The notes under the pieces were generated by a model. The model was not told where the DNA came from. It made no database searches and worked only from the letters and a program-made list of their open reading frames with translations. This document shows, one piece after another, positions 46,301-54,660 of a stretch of 64,000 nucleotides of DNA. The first letter of the stretch is position 1; each line of letters begins with the position of its first letter. Both the position numbers and the translations under genes were made by a program. Origin of the DNA: Lactifluus volemus (lineage: Eukaryota > Basidiomycota > Agaricomycetes > Russulales > Russulaceae). The DNA lies in the NCBI GenBank assembly GCA_022376515.1, contig WTXI01000038.1:62001-126000 (forward strand), written 5' to 3'.

Positions 46301-47775
46301 CAATGAAATGGTGAGGTGTCTTCGATTAATTCCACGCCCTCGATGGCATGGTGACGGATGAGCGAACGGATTGCGTCGACTGAAGTATGACCAAGCCGTC
46401 GATGGAGCGTGGGAAGACTCACTTTTTCGACTACCTCCGCAGCGTTCGACTCGTCGTGTTGCACTCTGTATAGCCCATTGGAGTTTTTCGGTATGCATCC
46501 AATGACATCTCCTTTCTTATTTTTTATCTCACAATAATCACCAGTGAATGATACCGTTTTACCAGCTTGGGCAATTCGGCTAACAGACACTATGGTGACC
46601 CCAATGTCTGGTGCATGGAGGGCGTCTTTTAGCAGCACATTCGAGGTCGCTGCTCCGTTTGGCACATCGATTTGTAAGTCCCCAGCTCCTATGGCATAAC
46701 ACAGTCGCTTATCAGCTGTTTTTATAGCGCGCGGTTCGATGGGACGATAAGAAATGAACTTGTCTCTGTGGGGGGACATATGTCGAGACGCTCCCGAGTC
46801 GTAGAGCTCGACTTCGCTTGAGGTACGTGGATCAGATATCATAGCTGATACCGTGTCCTCATCTTCATCAATTACAGTCCACTCCCCCTCCGTTCCATCG
46901 CTTAGATCGTCGAGCGATTCGACTTCTTGTATGGCCATCCAGGCCTCGATTTCTTCGTGCTGGGCCTCTGCTGATGCTGCCCCGACTTTGGCTTCGCGAT
47001 TTTTGGGTCCTTGGCCTTCTTTGCCGCCACCTTTAGCCCAGCAGTCAGCTTTTACATGACCGCGTTTTTTGCAATTGAAACATTCGATGTCGCGTTTTTT
47101 GCGCTTTTGGTTTTGCCTCTGGATTGCGACTGCGAAAGATTCATCCATGGGGATGTTCCCCTTCTTGATGATACGCCTATTGTATTCGTCTTGGGCTTGC
47201 CGAATTACTGTCGCGGCCGAAACGTCTTTTTCGCTAATATCTGACGCGGCAGATATCGATCCCATGATGCCGTCGTACGAATCGGGGAGCGATCCCATCA
47301 AGATCGAAGCATATTCTTCGTCTGTGATCGTCTTCCCCATCGACGCAAGCTGCTGGCGCAAGTTAGCCATTTTATTAAAATGCACACGTACATCGTCATC
47401 CTCATCACAGCGCACGCTGTGAAGCTTTCGGCTTAGCTCCGTAAGCAATGCTTTGGTACGTGCTTCGAATAATTTTCTCAGCTCGTCCCAAACATCCTTT
47501 GCGTGTACGTGGCCTTTGATGTGATTGAATACAGTGTCAGGCACCGATGAAGCGATCAATTGTTTGATACCGGCTTCATCGTTCTCCCAACGCGTGATTG
47601 GATCGAGACCACCGACAACGCCTGCCGTTATATATGGCGTGGTCATGGCGTCGTGAGTAAGATGGTCTCGCCATCTTCGAGAATCGACCGCCCATATCAT
47701 GCGATCGCGATACGTTACCCAGTTCGACCCGTCCTCGATTAACTTGATGATGGTGAGTTTGTTTTCCTCACTCAT
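43300..47775 (-). CDS. Copia Gag-Pol polyprotein, 1491 aa
   Basis: One uninterrupted ORF from ATG 47775 codes for capsid, protease, integrase, reverse transcriptase and RNase H in copia order. Gag occupies about 1-250 and has a zinc knuckle CFNCKKRGHVKADC (232-245). Protease has LYDSGAS (Asp326). Integrase has an HHCC finger (about 458-496: HRRLGHTS...CDSCEHAK) and catalytic residues in HSDLWGP, RSDRGGEY and PQHNGVAEALNRR (about 524, 587, 623). A Pro-rich linker spans about 770-900. RT (about 990-1230) has KARLVARGFTQ, SPVAKLGSIR, FLGAYLNG-like, LYGLKQAGRRWY and the VHVDDC catalytic box (YVDD variant with His). RNase H has TDADGA, ELVTLSTAEAEYVA and DNQAAIKL. The end of the ORF runs into the 3' LTR. 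All catalytic residues are present. Confidence 0.95.
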   Translation of the reverse strand: MSEENKLTIIKLIEDGSNWVTYRDRMIWAVDSRRWRDHLTHDAMTTPYITAGVVGGLDPITRWENDEAGIKQLIASSVPDTVFNHIKGHVHAKDVWDELRKLFEARTKALLTELSRKLHSVRCDEDDDVRVHFNKMANLRQQLASMGKTITDEEYASILMGSLPDSYDGIMGSISAASDISEKDVSAATVIRQAQDEYNRRIIKKGNIPMDESFAVAIQRQNQKRKKRDIECFNCKKRGHVKADCWAKGGGKEGQGPKNREAKVGAASAEAQHEEIEAWMAIQEVESLDDLSDGTEGEWTVIDEDEDTVSAMISDPRTSSEVELYDSGASRHMSPHRDKFISYRPIEPRAIKTADKRLCYAIGAGDLQIDVPNGAATSNVLLKDALHAPDIGVTIVSVSRIAQAGKTVSFTGDYCEIKNKKGDVIGCIPKNSNGLYRVQHDESNAAEVVEKVSLPTLHRRLGHTSVDAIRSLIRHHAIEGVELIEDTSPFHCDSCEHAKNTRKPIKSERTGGQTSAFGEEIHSDLWGPSRTTTLGGCLYYVTFTDDFTRYTKVEILKKKSDVLAAYKAYAAWAQTQHGAKIKRLRSDRGGEYTGNQFTKFLQEQGTERRLTTHDTPQHNGVAEALNRRLMERVRAMLHQSGLPEYLWGETLQHAVWLKNRSSTRVLGDVTPLERLTGIKPNISGVPEWGQPVWVHIFKGSKLEARGVKARWVGYDKESPHAHRIYWPERSKTSVERDVKFITHAITVYAPSQTQPGQAAGVVPQQQAVPAAPAPPPPGPPGPLPADQIPLPPSPKTPEDQAEESGDQPPPFTPPSALTPLPSAALSMPSITPPAAPRKGKGKISALSAPPQPTRKSTREPKPSEYIKRLMAGEGTTGGSSNISSMIKWMHPNIQEAYEKYVSSPDQSFDDDPSASAVEFAYGAELESAAAAAVFETEGDPKTLREAQARPDWPLWKEAMDREIATLEHAGTWETVPRPQNKNIVSSKWVYRIKKKADGSIEKYKARLVARGFTQVYGVDYYDTYSPVAKLGSIRTILAFAARYDWDIETFDFIGAYLNGELEADEDIYMQSPPGYEDQAGQVKHLKKSLYGLKQAGRRWYDTLASALTDIGFRVSKADPGVFYLRTQYDTLILAVHVDDCVLTGSSSKLIADYKIKINAQYSLTDLGPIHWLLGIKIVRDRFAHTISLSQEAYLDTIIARFNLGDAKAQRTPMIPNAIYSKEDGLTDTTAMSNVPYREAIGSLMYAAVATRPDIAFAVSILSQFLEHPSQLHWQAVKRIFRYLIGSKNSQLTYGRELQNLTGFTDADGATQPHRHAISGYAFLIDGGVVSWRSRKQELVTLSTAEAEYVAATHAAKEAIWLRRLIGELIPSALTPTTLYCDNQAAIKLIVDDNYHARTKHIDIRYHFIREVVSLGSINVIYCPTEDMTADIFTKALPYWKVKNHCLGLGLHRASIALEGDCCNIDYDVRGTAADIENERADASDGEDAPSV
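43396..43406 (-). other. Copia polypurine tract
   Basis: On the coding strand ttgagggggac directly precedes the tgttg start of the 3' LTR. This is the expected plus-strand primer position. It lies inside the ORF. Confidence 0.7.
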
Positions 47776-47839
47776 GGTTGACTCCAGTTTAATAAGATGA
47801 GTAGTGGATGATTTATGTTTTTAGAGATGAGCAGCGTCA

Positions 47840-47851
47840 GGGCCCATAACC
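47840..47851 (-). other. Copia primer-binding site (half tRNA-iMet type)
   Basis: Immediately after the 5' LTR the coding strand reads ggttatgggccc. This is complementary to the anticodon stem-loop gggcccataacc of initiator tRNA-Met, the site used by Drosophila copia-type elements that are primed by a half tRNA. It is not complementary to a tRNA 3' end. Confidence 0.8.
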
Positions 47852-48400
47852 TGACAACAGGTATGGGTCAAATCGAAGGGTTTTCGAGGACGCGGGACGA
47901 GAGGGAACGGAACGGGGAGGACAAACTTCGTTACATTTTGAGGGGCATTTTGCCCGTATTTAATACATTCTGATAATTTGTTTTTAAGACTATTTAAAAG
48001 TGGAGAACAAGAAGAGAATCTTAGAATCTTAGGAACAGTAAGCAAACGAATAAACGATCGAAAATAAAACAAGACTGAGACATATGACCGCGAGGGTCAT
48101 CGCGCGAAGTCGCGCTTGCTACAATTCGAAAAAGGAAACCCGAATAGATCACGATAAACGCGACTATTCTTTTGGCATCGTTCTCGATGCTTCGAGACTG
48201 CGAGAATTAAATAAAACTTAAAGAAACAAAGCCACAATGAGATAAATCAAACAATACAAGAGCATAGAAACAAAATCGGGGTGAAACACGTCCAGACCGT
48301 GTTTCTAGACGCTTGGAGCGTCTTCCCCGTCGCTCGCGTCAGCTCGCTCGTTTTCGATATCGGCGGCGGTCCCCCTGACGTCGTAATCGATATTACAACA
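47852..48400 (-). repeat. Copia 5' LTR
   Basis: 549 bases, matching the LTR at 42847-43395. On the coding strand it lies upstream of the primer site and the polyprotein, and so should carry the promoter. Confidence 0.92.
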
Positions 48401-48405
48401 TACAC

Positions 48406-48799
48406 TCCGACCCATATTGACATGGCCGGGGGTATTACATCGCATTCAGAAATCTGTATAGGTTCACTCACTGTCTCCCGCCATCGCAGCCAAAGGAGAT
48501 GGCGGAAAAGCAGCTAGACCACAATTGACTGCGGGCTCGAGGATGAGAGGTGGGAATTTTTTGGCACTAGTATTAACGGACCTTAATTTTATGGGGAGGG
48601 GGGCAGGCCGACGTGAGCCACGAGCTGCATGGTAGGCAGCGTCCGCTCTGCAAGTTTATCAAACATGGCATGGGTGGCACGGGCTGACATGGGAACCATA
48701 GCATCCTCTAACATCAGCTTTGAAGACACATTTTAATAGAGTATGGATACCTTTCATAGCTGAACTTTAAAAAAAAAAAGTCATTGGCTGGGAGACGCC
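48406..48799. other. Old repeat flank right of copia
   Basis: The first 90 bases resemble 42040-42450 (catggccgggggtattac, ggttcactcactgtctcccgcc), so copia inserted into or beside a repeated sequence. The remainder has no recognised feature apart from an A-run at 48769-48779. Confidence 0.4.
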
Positions 48800-48975
48800 A
48801 AAAAAATCGAGGCGCGCTTTTTCGGCGTCCTCCGCTGACACGTATCGGTATCGCCGAACCTGACACACTGCCATGAGAGCCGTAACAGTGATAGGTACGG
48901 TCGATTCCATATTCTGTGTATCATTTGCATATGCGGTGTCTCGCCCTTCGAAACGCACTTTTGTGTACAATGATC
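48800..48975. repeat. Dispersed degenerate repeat, copy R3
   Basis: Short blocks match R1 (ttcggcgtcctccgctg against ttcggcgccctccgctg) and R2 (ccgtaacagtgataggtacgg; cgcccttcgaaac), in order. This is a partial copy of the family at 23090-23720 and 24880-25770. Confidence 0.55.
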
Positions 48976-49420
48976 TGGCAGTGAGGGGGGGGTCAGGGGG
49001 GTGCGGGTTGTTACTGATTCGGTTAGTGTACCTCAGGGTCAAGGGGTTGGAAATTTTCTTTCAGGGGGGGGGGAGGTGGGGGGTTGTTCATCCATGGGTT
49101 ATGCTCAGCGGTGGGGGGTAAACAGGGGGTGTTCATGGTATATTTTATTGTCTCTCTAGGAGTGTTACATGGTAGCTGAGCGTCATTTATGCTAGGTGTG
49201 TTGTTCGAGGTTAGTCCGGTGGACTGGGTGTCATCAGGGTTGGGTCTCCCTGGGCCTCTGGGTCTGAGGTGGTCTGTGAGGTCTATGTGCTCTGGAGGGG
49301 TCATCTCCTAGGGGGCGGTTTGTGTCACCGAGAGTAGGCTTGTATGCTTCCCTCAGCCTTGCCTATGCCGAGGCGTAGGGTAACCGGACCATGGTGGTGG
49401 TTTGGGTTCAAGGTCCCCCC
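48976..49420 (-). repeat. Unclassified element end left of copy 4
   Basis: The right terminus reads ggaccatggtggtggtttgggttcaaggtcccccc. Its complement resembles the left terminus of the element at 50816 (ccttgaacccgaaccaccaccatgg). Further in, the two share only short blocks (caaggctgag/caagggtgag, accgccccctag/acgaccccctaa). It contains several G-runs and a Pro-rich open frame (minus, 49023-49304) that has no motif. It may be the 5' end of a non-LTR retrotransposon or a tRNA-derived repeat. Confidence 0.4.
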
Positions 49421-50815
49421 CATAGTTACTTCTTTATCCAGTGATCAGACGCTACTATAGCACCCAAAGAACTGAGCGGCTTTGTTGTTCAACTTACTTG
49501 CAGGCGGCAACAAAACTCTTAAACTCTATCCTCTGGTTCCCCCACCGCCATCAACGGCACACGCACACATGCATCACACCTGTCCCCAGGAATGGCGGTA
49601 TCGACGACCTCGCGACCTCCACTACCCCCTCCTCGACCTCTTCCAGTGGACTTCCGATGCCGAGCACGTCCGGGACGTCCACTCCCGTCCATCCACCTTT
49701 TGTCCTGCTTCCTTCCCAATCCCAACAACAGCCAGGAGCAGCCGCTACAGCTACTGCGCTCACTTCTCCCGTGCCCGTGCCCGTACCTGCTGCGTCATCC
49801 GCGGCCGCCACCGCTACACCTGCTTTGCGCGAGTGGGACACCCAGAGCATGCATGCCGACGCAATGGGCCCATCCCTTTTGGAACTACCCCCGGTCTTGG
49901 AAGCAATCCTGGCGCGACGGGTCGAGTATTTGAGGGATTTGGTACAGAAGCGCATCATCACGCTGACTTATATGCGGAACGTACATGGTGGGTGCGTATC
50001 CGCTCCTCCTCCTTTCCTTTTATTTTTTTGTGCTGAATTTTATTTTCCCATATGGGCTGCGACAGGCGAAGTCATTGGTTTCATACGATCAGTGTCGCGC
50101 GTGTAACTCGATCGCGTGTTCAATAATATAGCAATGAAGAAGAGGTGCGTTTGTCCTCCGCAGGTGTGAACTGATGGCTGGCCCCGCGTGCCCCCCCGCA
50201 CAGAACCCATCGTTTCGCTGTCCTCGCCATGTCACTATCACTGCTCACAACCAACAGACGTTTTGTGCGCGGCGCTTAACATTCTCACAGAGTACGAGCA
50301 TACCAAGGAAGAAAACGATCGGCCAAAGATGTCTATTCTCTTCGCCATCTGACACATCGTTTAATCACCGCTTGTGCATGTCAGGGCCTCTGGAAACGTC
50401 AACAAAAGCGGAGATTATACCCTGGGTATGGCTGACATCTCAGATACCTATCTCACCATTCGGCACATGGTGCGTACCTGTCCGCTCCTCGCCCGAGCCA
50501 CCACAGGACTGACTGAAACACAAAACCAACTTGTAGCCCTTCCCGCTAGACTATACCCATCGCTTCTGGACATCCTCTCCGCGTTCTATGTCAAGCTCGC
50601 CAAGCTCCTCGCGCCCTCGCCCTTTCTGCACGTGTCGCAACACATGCTCGGCCTCTCGCACCCCCACCCAGGCGTTTCTTACCTCTTCCATAATTAGACG
50701 TCGGCATCCGCCGCAGACGAGTCGCTCTGGAGCGTCGCCCTCGGTTCGACACCAATCGGCGGCACAGCGGGCCCGGGTGCCCCCCCAGGTCCGTTGAACA
50801 ATTCCCCGCCGAGCG
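49421..50815 (+). pseudogene. Ser/Pro-rich gene, copy 4 (truncated pseudogene)
   Basis: Closest to copy 2: identical upstream segment (catagttacttctttatcc...), same loss of the N-terminus and the same TAG in place of Gln in SYLFHNQ. It has a 9-base insertion relative to copy 2 near 49518 and a cleaner TYMRNVH block. It stops abruptly at NSPPS, where the element at 50816 begins. The final exon (VLKVDGKFK onward) is absent. Confidence 0.85.
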
Positions 50816-51839
50816 GGGGCCCTTGAACCCGAACCACCACCATGGCGGGTTTTTCCTACACCAGGCAAGGGTGAGCGACACACCGCTCTCGCACACCACG
50901 ACCCCCTAACACACACACCATAATATCATAAACCCTGTTAACTATAAGGCGTTGAGACTTGGAGAGCCCAACAAACGGTATAATGTATGAACCATACCCA
51001 CCAACCTGCATGCCACTCAATCACAGCACAAGATGTCACTACAGTACCACTTGCTAGTACTGGACTACCTACTACAAAGCACTACCTAGCATAAGCAACT
51101 ACAAGACATCCTAAAATCTCAATGCCACTGCCACCGTGACCTACACTACAATCACGGGCACCAGCAAAACAACTGCCCCAAACCACGCGTCCCAATCCCC
51201 GGCCCGGAGCCCGGGCCAGTCACACGCACCAACCCGCACCACTGGCGACCTGAGGGGGGGCAGTGGTGCAGTGGTGGCTGCGCTGCCCAACCCCTGTGAT
51301 GGCCGCCTAACTGAAGGGTGACGGGCGCCAGCCAGGGGTGGTTCCCAAAGGCTGTGGGTTCAATTCCCTCCCCTCCAGGGAAAAAGTTGTCCCCCATCAC
51401 TACCTTAATTGGGGTCCTCGGCAACGAGCCCCGGCCCGAAAGGGCCCCCAGGCCCTCCTCCTACCGTGGGGAACCCGGGGATAAGGGTTACATAAAACTG
51501 GGAATAGATTTAATAACAAGCTGACTAGTGCCTAGCACTAGACAGGTCACCCGGTGCCCCGGGAGTTGGCTCCAGGGGTAGTTAGTCAGATGGACTCTTG
51601 GCATGCCAGCTAGGTCAAATTTGGCAAGGCAGAGACTCTGGACACACTGCGAATCTGCGCCCAAAAGGGCATTAGCAAAGCAGGTGCCAGGGAACGGGAA
51701 AGCAAGGGGGAGGAAACTTACCCCTTGTCCGGACCGTAGCAGGCAGGGACTGTCTCCCCAGACCTGGCTCGAGAGGACTCCATCCTCTGTCGGTTATCTG
51801 GCTACTAAGATGCCTGATAGCTTAAGTTGATTCCCATGC
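50816..51839 (+). repeat. tRNA-related/unclassified retroelement sequence
   Basis: The left end (cccttgaacccgaaccaccaccatgg) is the inverted relative of 49386-49420. Box A-like tggtgcagtgg at 51264-51274 and a strong box B ggttcaattcc at 51357-51367 suggest an RNA polymerase III promoter of tRNA origin. The A-to-B distance is longer than in a tRNA gene. Several GC-rich stem-forming blocks follow (gccccggcccgaaagggc). No reverse transcriptase is encoded. Confidence 0.45.
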
Positions 51840-52753
51840 TGTCACGGTTCGCAGGGACCGTGGCTCGAAGTGAGCTTCGTTCGGGTTGGCTATTTGCTGT
51901 GGCGAGTTGGACAAGACTAGCAACACCAAATAGTCGATTCTAGTATGTGCAGGCAAGGTCCAACAAGGAGTAGACTTGACTGTGCGAACTCTTGGGGTTC
52001 GTATCGCATGAGGCGGTTAGTACGGGCTGGCGCACGCGATGGTCGGAGTTACCGTTCCTAAAGAGGATAGACGGTGGCAGATGGATGAATGATGATGTGT
52101 AGGTTCAACCACAACACGGGCGCGAGCGTACTGGGGTTAGAAGGGATCTTTCTAGCCCTAGTACGTTAGTGCGAGGTTGAACTAAGGTTCGAGGGCAGAC
52201 ACGGTGTGAGAAGCAGGGATTACTTCTCGCAGCACGTTCGTATTAGGGTTCAGGTGTTACGGTTATGCGGGCCGCCCGGCCCATTTCTTACTGTTTTCCG
52301 TCCATTTTTCGACTTGTGTTATGACCTAGGACCCCTTTCCTTGGCCAGCCCCCTCTGTTTGACTTCTAGGGGCTGTGCATCGCCGTTTTGAACGTGTATT
52401 TGACTCAGGGATCATGACTCAAGTCTTGAGTCAGCGTTCTTGACTCAGATCTTGAGTCAGACGCACTGAGTCAGTTCTTGAGTCATCAGAACTGACTCAG
52501 GTCCTTAGTCAATGGTCTTGACTCCGCTACTTTACTGTGACCTTTGTAGGATAGTTGGCTGGCACTCTGTACGCATAAACAGGGCCTTATGGACGAGCTA
52601 AAGCCCCAGCTTCAGCTTTGTCGAGAATCACAGTTGTTGCTTGACACTCAAACTCCCTCTCTTTTTCTTGTGCATCCCCTCTTCGTGCCTTTGATTAAGG
52701 TACCTTCGCGCCACAATCAGAACATCTGTTCGCTTGTTTACGCCCTGTAAACA
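51840..52753 (+). repeat. LTR-like sequence with bZIP-site cluster
   Basis: It starts tgtcacggttcgcag, in the manner of gypsy LTRs, and a candidate end is ...ccctgtaaaca at 52753; no matching target duplication was found, so ends are tentative. Bases about 51965-52130 match the complement of the remnant at 52880-53060 (cttgactgtgcgaactcttgg, gagttaccgttcc, aaagaggatagacggtggc). Bases 52401-52499 hold eight perfect TGASTCA heptamers. It has no coding sequence and could be a solo LTR. Confidence 0.55.
52401..52499. promoter_or_regulatory. Cluster of eight TGASTCA (Gcn4/AP-1-type) sites
   Basis: Perfect tgactca or tgagtca heptamers start at 52401, 52415, 52427, 52441, 52453, 52467, 52479 and 52493, i.e. 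every 12-14 bases. TGASTCA is the consensus of Gcn4/AP-1 bZIP factors. The sites alternate in strand and sit inside an LTR-like sequence, where a transcription factor array would act as an enhancer. Binding is inferred. Confidence 0.75.
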
Positions 52754-53073
52754 AACTCACAGACACTCTGAACCTTGTACGAAATTGAGGGTGAAGGATT
52801 GTCTAATCCCTTCCCTTCCATTTCGCACAAACCTTAGTTCAACCTCCCACGAGTGTCCTTGGAAGGCGAGCATGAGCATCCCTTGCATTCCAAATACACT
52901 CGTGCCCGCATTGTGGTTGAACTTACAGATCGTCCTTCGTCCATCTGCCACCGTCTATCCTCTTTGGGAACGGTAACTCCGATCATCGCGTGCGCCGGTC
53001 CGTACTACCCGCCTCACGCGATACAGAACCAAGAGTTCGCACAGTCAAGTCTATCCTTCACAGGAACTCGCCT
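52754..53073 (-). repeat. Diverged inverted copy of the LTR-like sequence
   Basis: The complement of this segment aligns with 51940-52220 over about 280 bases with scattered differences. It is cut by the CATCAGG element on its right and by the LTR-like sequence on its left. It lacks the TGASTCA cluster. Confidence 0.65.
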
Positions 53074-54660
53074 CATCAGGAAAACGTCATATTTGCTTAC
53101 GCTAATTAATGGTGCTTACTTTGCTTAATGGTCTTAATTACGGTCTTCTGCTTAATAAAAAATTTCTGTTTTTTGGTTTAAGCACGTTAAGCACATTAAT
53201 CACATTAATCCACACTCAGCACAACTAAGCAAATTTTATTATGACCAATAATGAAAATTAAGCAAACTTTAATCACACTAAGTAAACCAGTAGTTTAAGC
53301 AAACTAAGAGAATTTTAAGAGGCTTTTAATCATGCTAAGCAAATTGAAGTATTTTATGTAATTTAATTAAAGTCCGAAAAATATGCAAAGTCATGAAATT
53401 TTCACTAAGTCGTTCCCGTGCACCAACCACGTGCATCTTTTGTTTGTTCTTATTTGCACGATGTTGATTTTCGTGCGTTTTCGTGCCAAGTCTTCTGTCC
53501 CTCCCTCCCCTCTGTCGCCGTCGCCCCCATGTTGGGGACTCCACTGTTGTCACCACGGCCGGCTCACCGTCTGGCGCTGCCACGTCTTGCCCTCTCTCCT
53601 CTTGCCGTCTCTGTGGCCTCTGTCGCCACCGCTCGCCGCCTTGCGCTGCCACAAGCCTCAGCGTCCCCGCGTCCTCCTTGCCACCGCATTTCCCCCCCCC
53701 TTTTTTTCCTCCGCGCAAACGCGTCTCAATGCTGCTTCCTCTGCCTCTGCCTCTGCCTCTGCCTCTGCCTCTGCCTCTGCCTCTGCCTCCGCCGCGTCAT
53801 CCTCTGCCTCCTGCGCCTGCGCCGCGTCCACACCCTCTATCGCTTTCTCCTGGAACCACTGGGCTGCGAGGGGTCCACGGCGCACGCTGCCTGCGCCGCG
53901 CCTTCTGCGCCACCTTTCCGGTATGTTGTATGCTACCTCGCCCCAACGCTTCCTGACCCTTTTTTTTTTGTTCACCTCCACCTCTGCCTCCACCTCCTCC
54001 TGTGCCGCCGCCTCCCCTGCCTGCACCACCCCTCCTGTGCCTTCTGCGCACTTCCGTCTCCGCCGTCCCCGCACGCATTTCCGTCCCCTCTGCCGTCCCC
54101 GCGCCTCCTCCGCTTCCCGCGCCTCCCGCGCCTTCTCCCGGGCCTCTTTCTGCCCCTCCCGCGGCATTTCCTGGGCTTCCCGCGCCCCGTGCCTCCTCCC
54201 TTGGCCCTCGCCTCCTCCCGCGCCTCCCGCGCCTCCGCCTCCGCCTCCGCCACCGCCTCCTCATGGCCCTGCAGTCCCACCCCCCCAGGGCTGTTGCACC
54301 AAGGCCTGTAGATTACTAGTCTTAGATATTCATGTTGTAGTTTTACTCCAATATATAATTTTGATGCCTATAAAATTGTGTGATTGAAAATTTCAAATTG
54401 TGATGAAAATTTCAAATTAGTTAAAAATGTGAAAGATGCTTAATGTTACTTAGATCTGCTTAATTAGCTTAATTAAGCAGAATGCGCTTAATTCAGCAAA
54501 TGTGCTTAATTCAGCACAGGGGTGCGCTTACTGTGCTTAATCAAGGGTTGCTTAACTTGTGCTTAATTCTTCTTAATGCTTGCTTAACCTGCTTAATGAC
54601 GAAATTAAGCACACTAATCACACTTTAAGCACGTTAAGCAAATATGACGTTTTCCTGATG
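53074..54660 (-). mobile_element. CATCAGG element, copy B (1587 bp)
   Basis: Termini catcaggaaaacgtcatatt and its complement are perfect inverted repeats for 26 bases through ttgctta. The layout is the reverse of copy A: gcttaa arrays at both ends (about 53097-53345 and 54440-54650), a pyrimidine-rich centre (53480-54300), and a shared aaaatttcaaattgtgatg block near 54390. A ctgcctctgcctctgcc array lies at 53737-53790. No transposase. Left neighbour is LTR remnant, right neighbour is hAT transposase. Confidence 0.82.

Larger units (their letters stand above)
42847..48400 (-). mobile_element. Full-length Ty1/copia LTR retrotransposon
   Basis: Two LTRs of 549 bases each (42847-43395 and 47852-48400) appear identical on reading. 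The 5-bp direct repeat tacac flanks the element (42842-42846 and 48401-48405). A primer site, polypurine tract and one complete polyprotein ORF lie between. The coding strand is minus, so the 5' LTR is the one at 47852-48400. Identical LTRs and the open frame mean a young, possibly active insertion. Confidence 0.95.

Noticed and set aside
53383..54387. 334-codon open frame in CATCAGG copy B as a transposase candidate
   Set aside because: It is low complexity, dominated by ctgcctctg repeats, with competing open frames on both strands and no catalytic residues or splice-supported domains.
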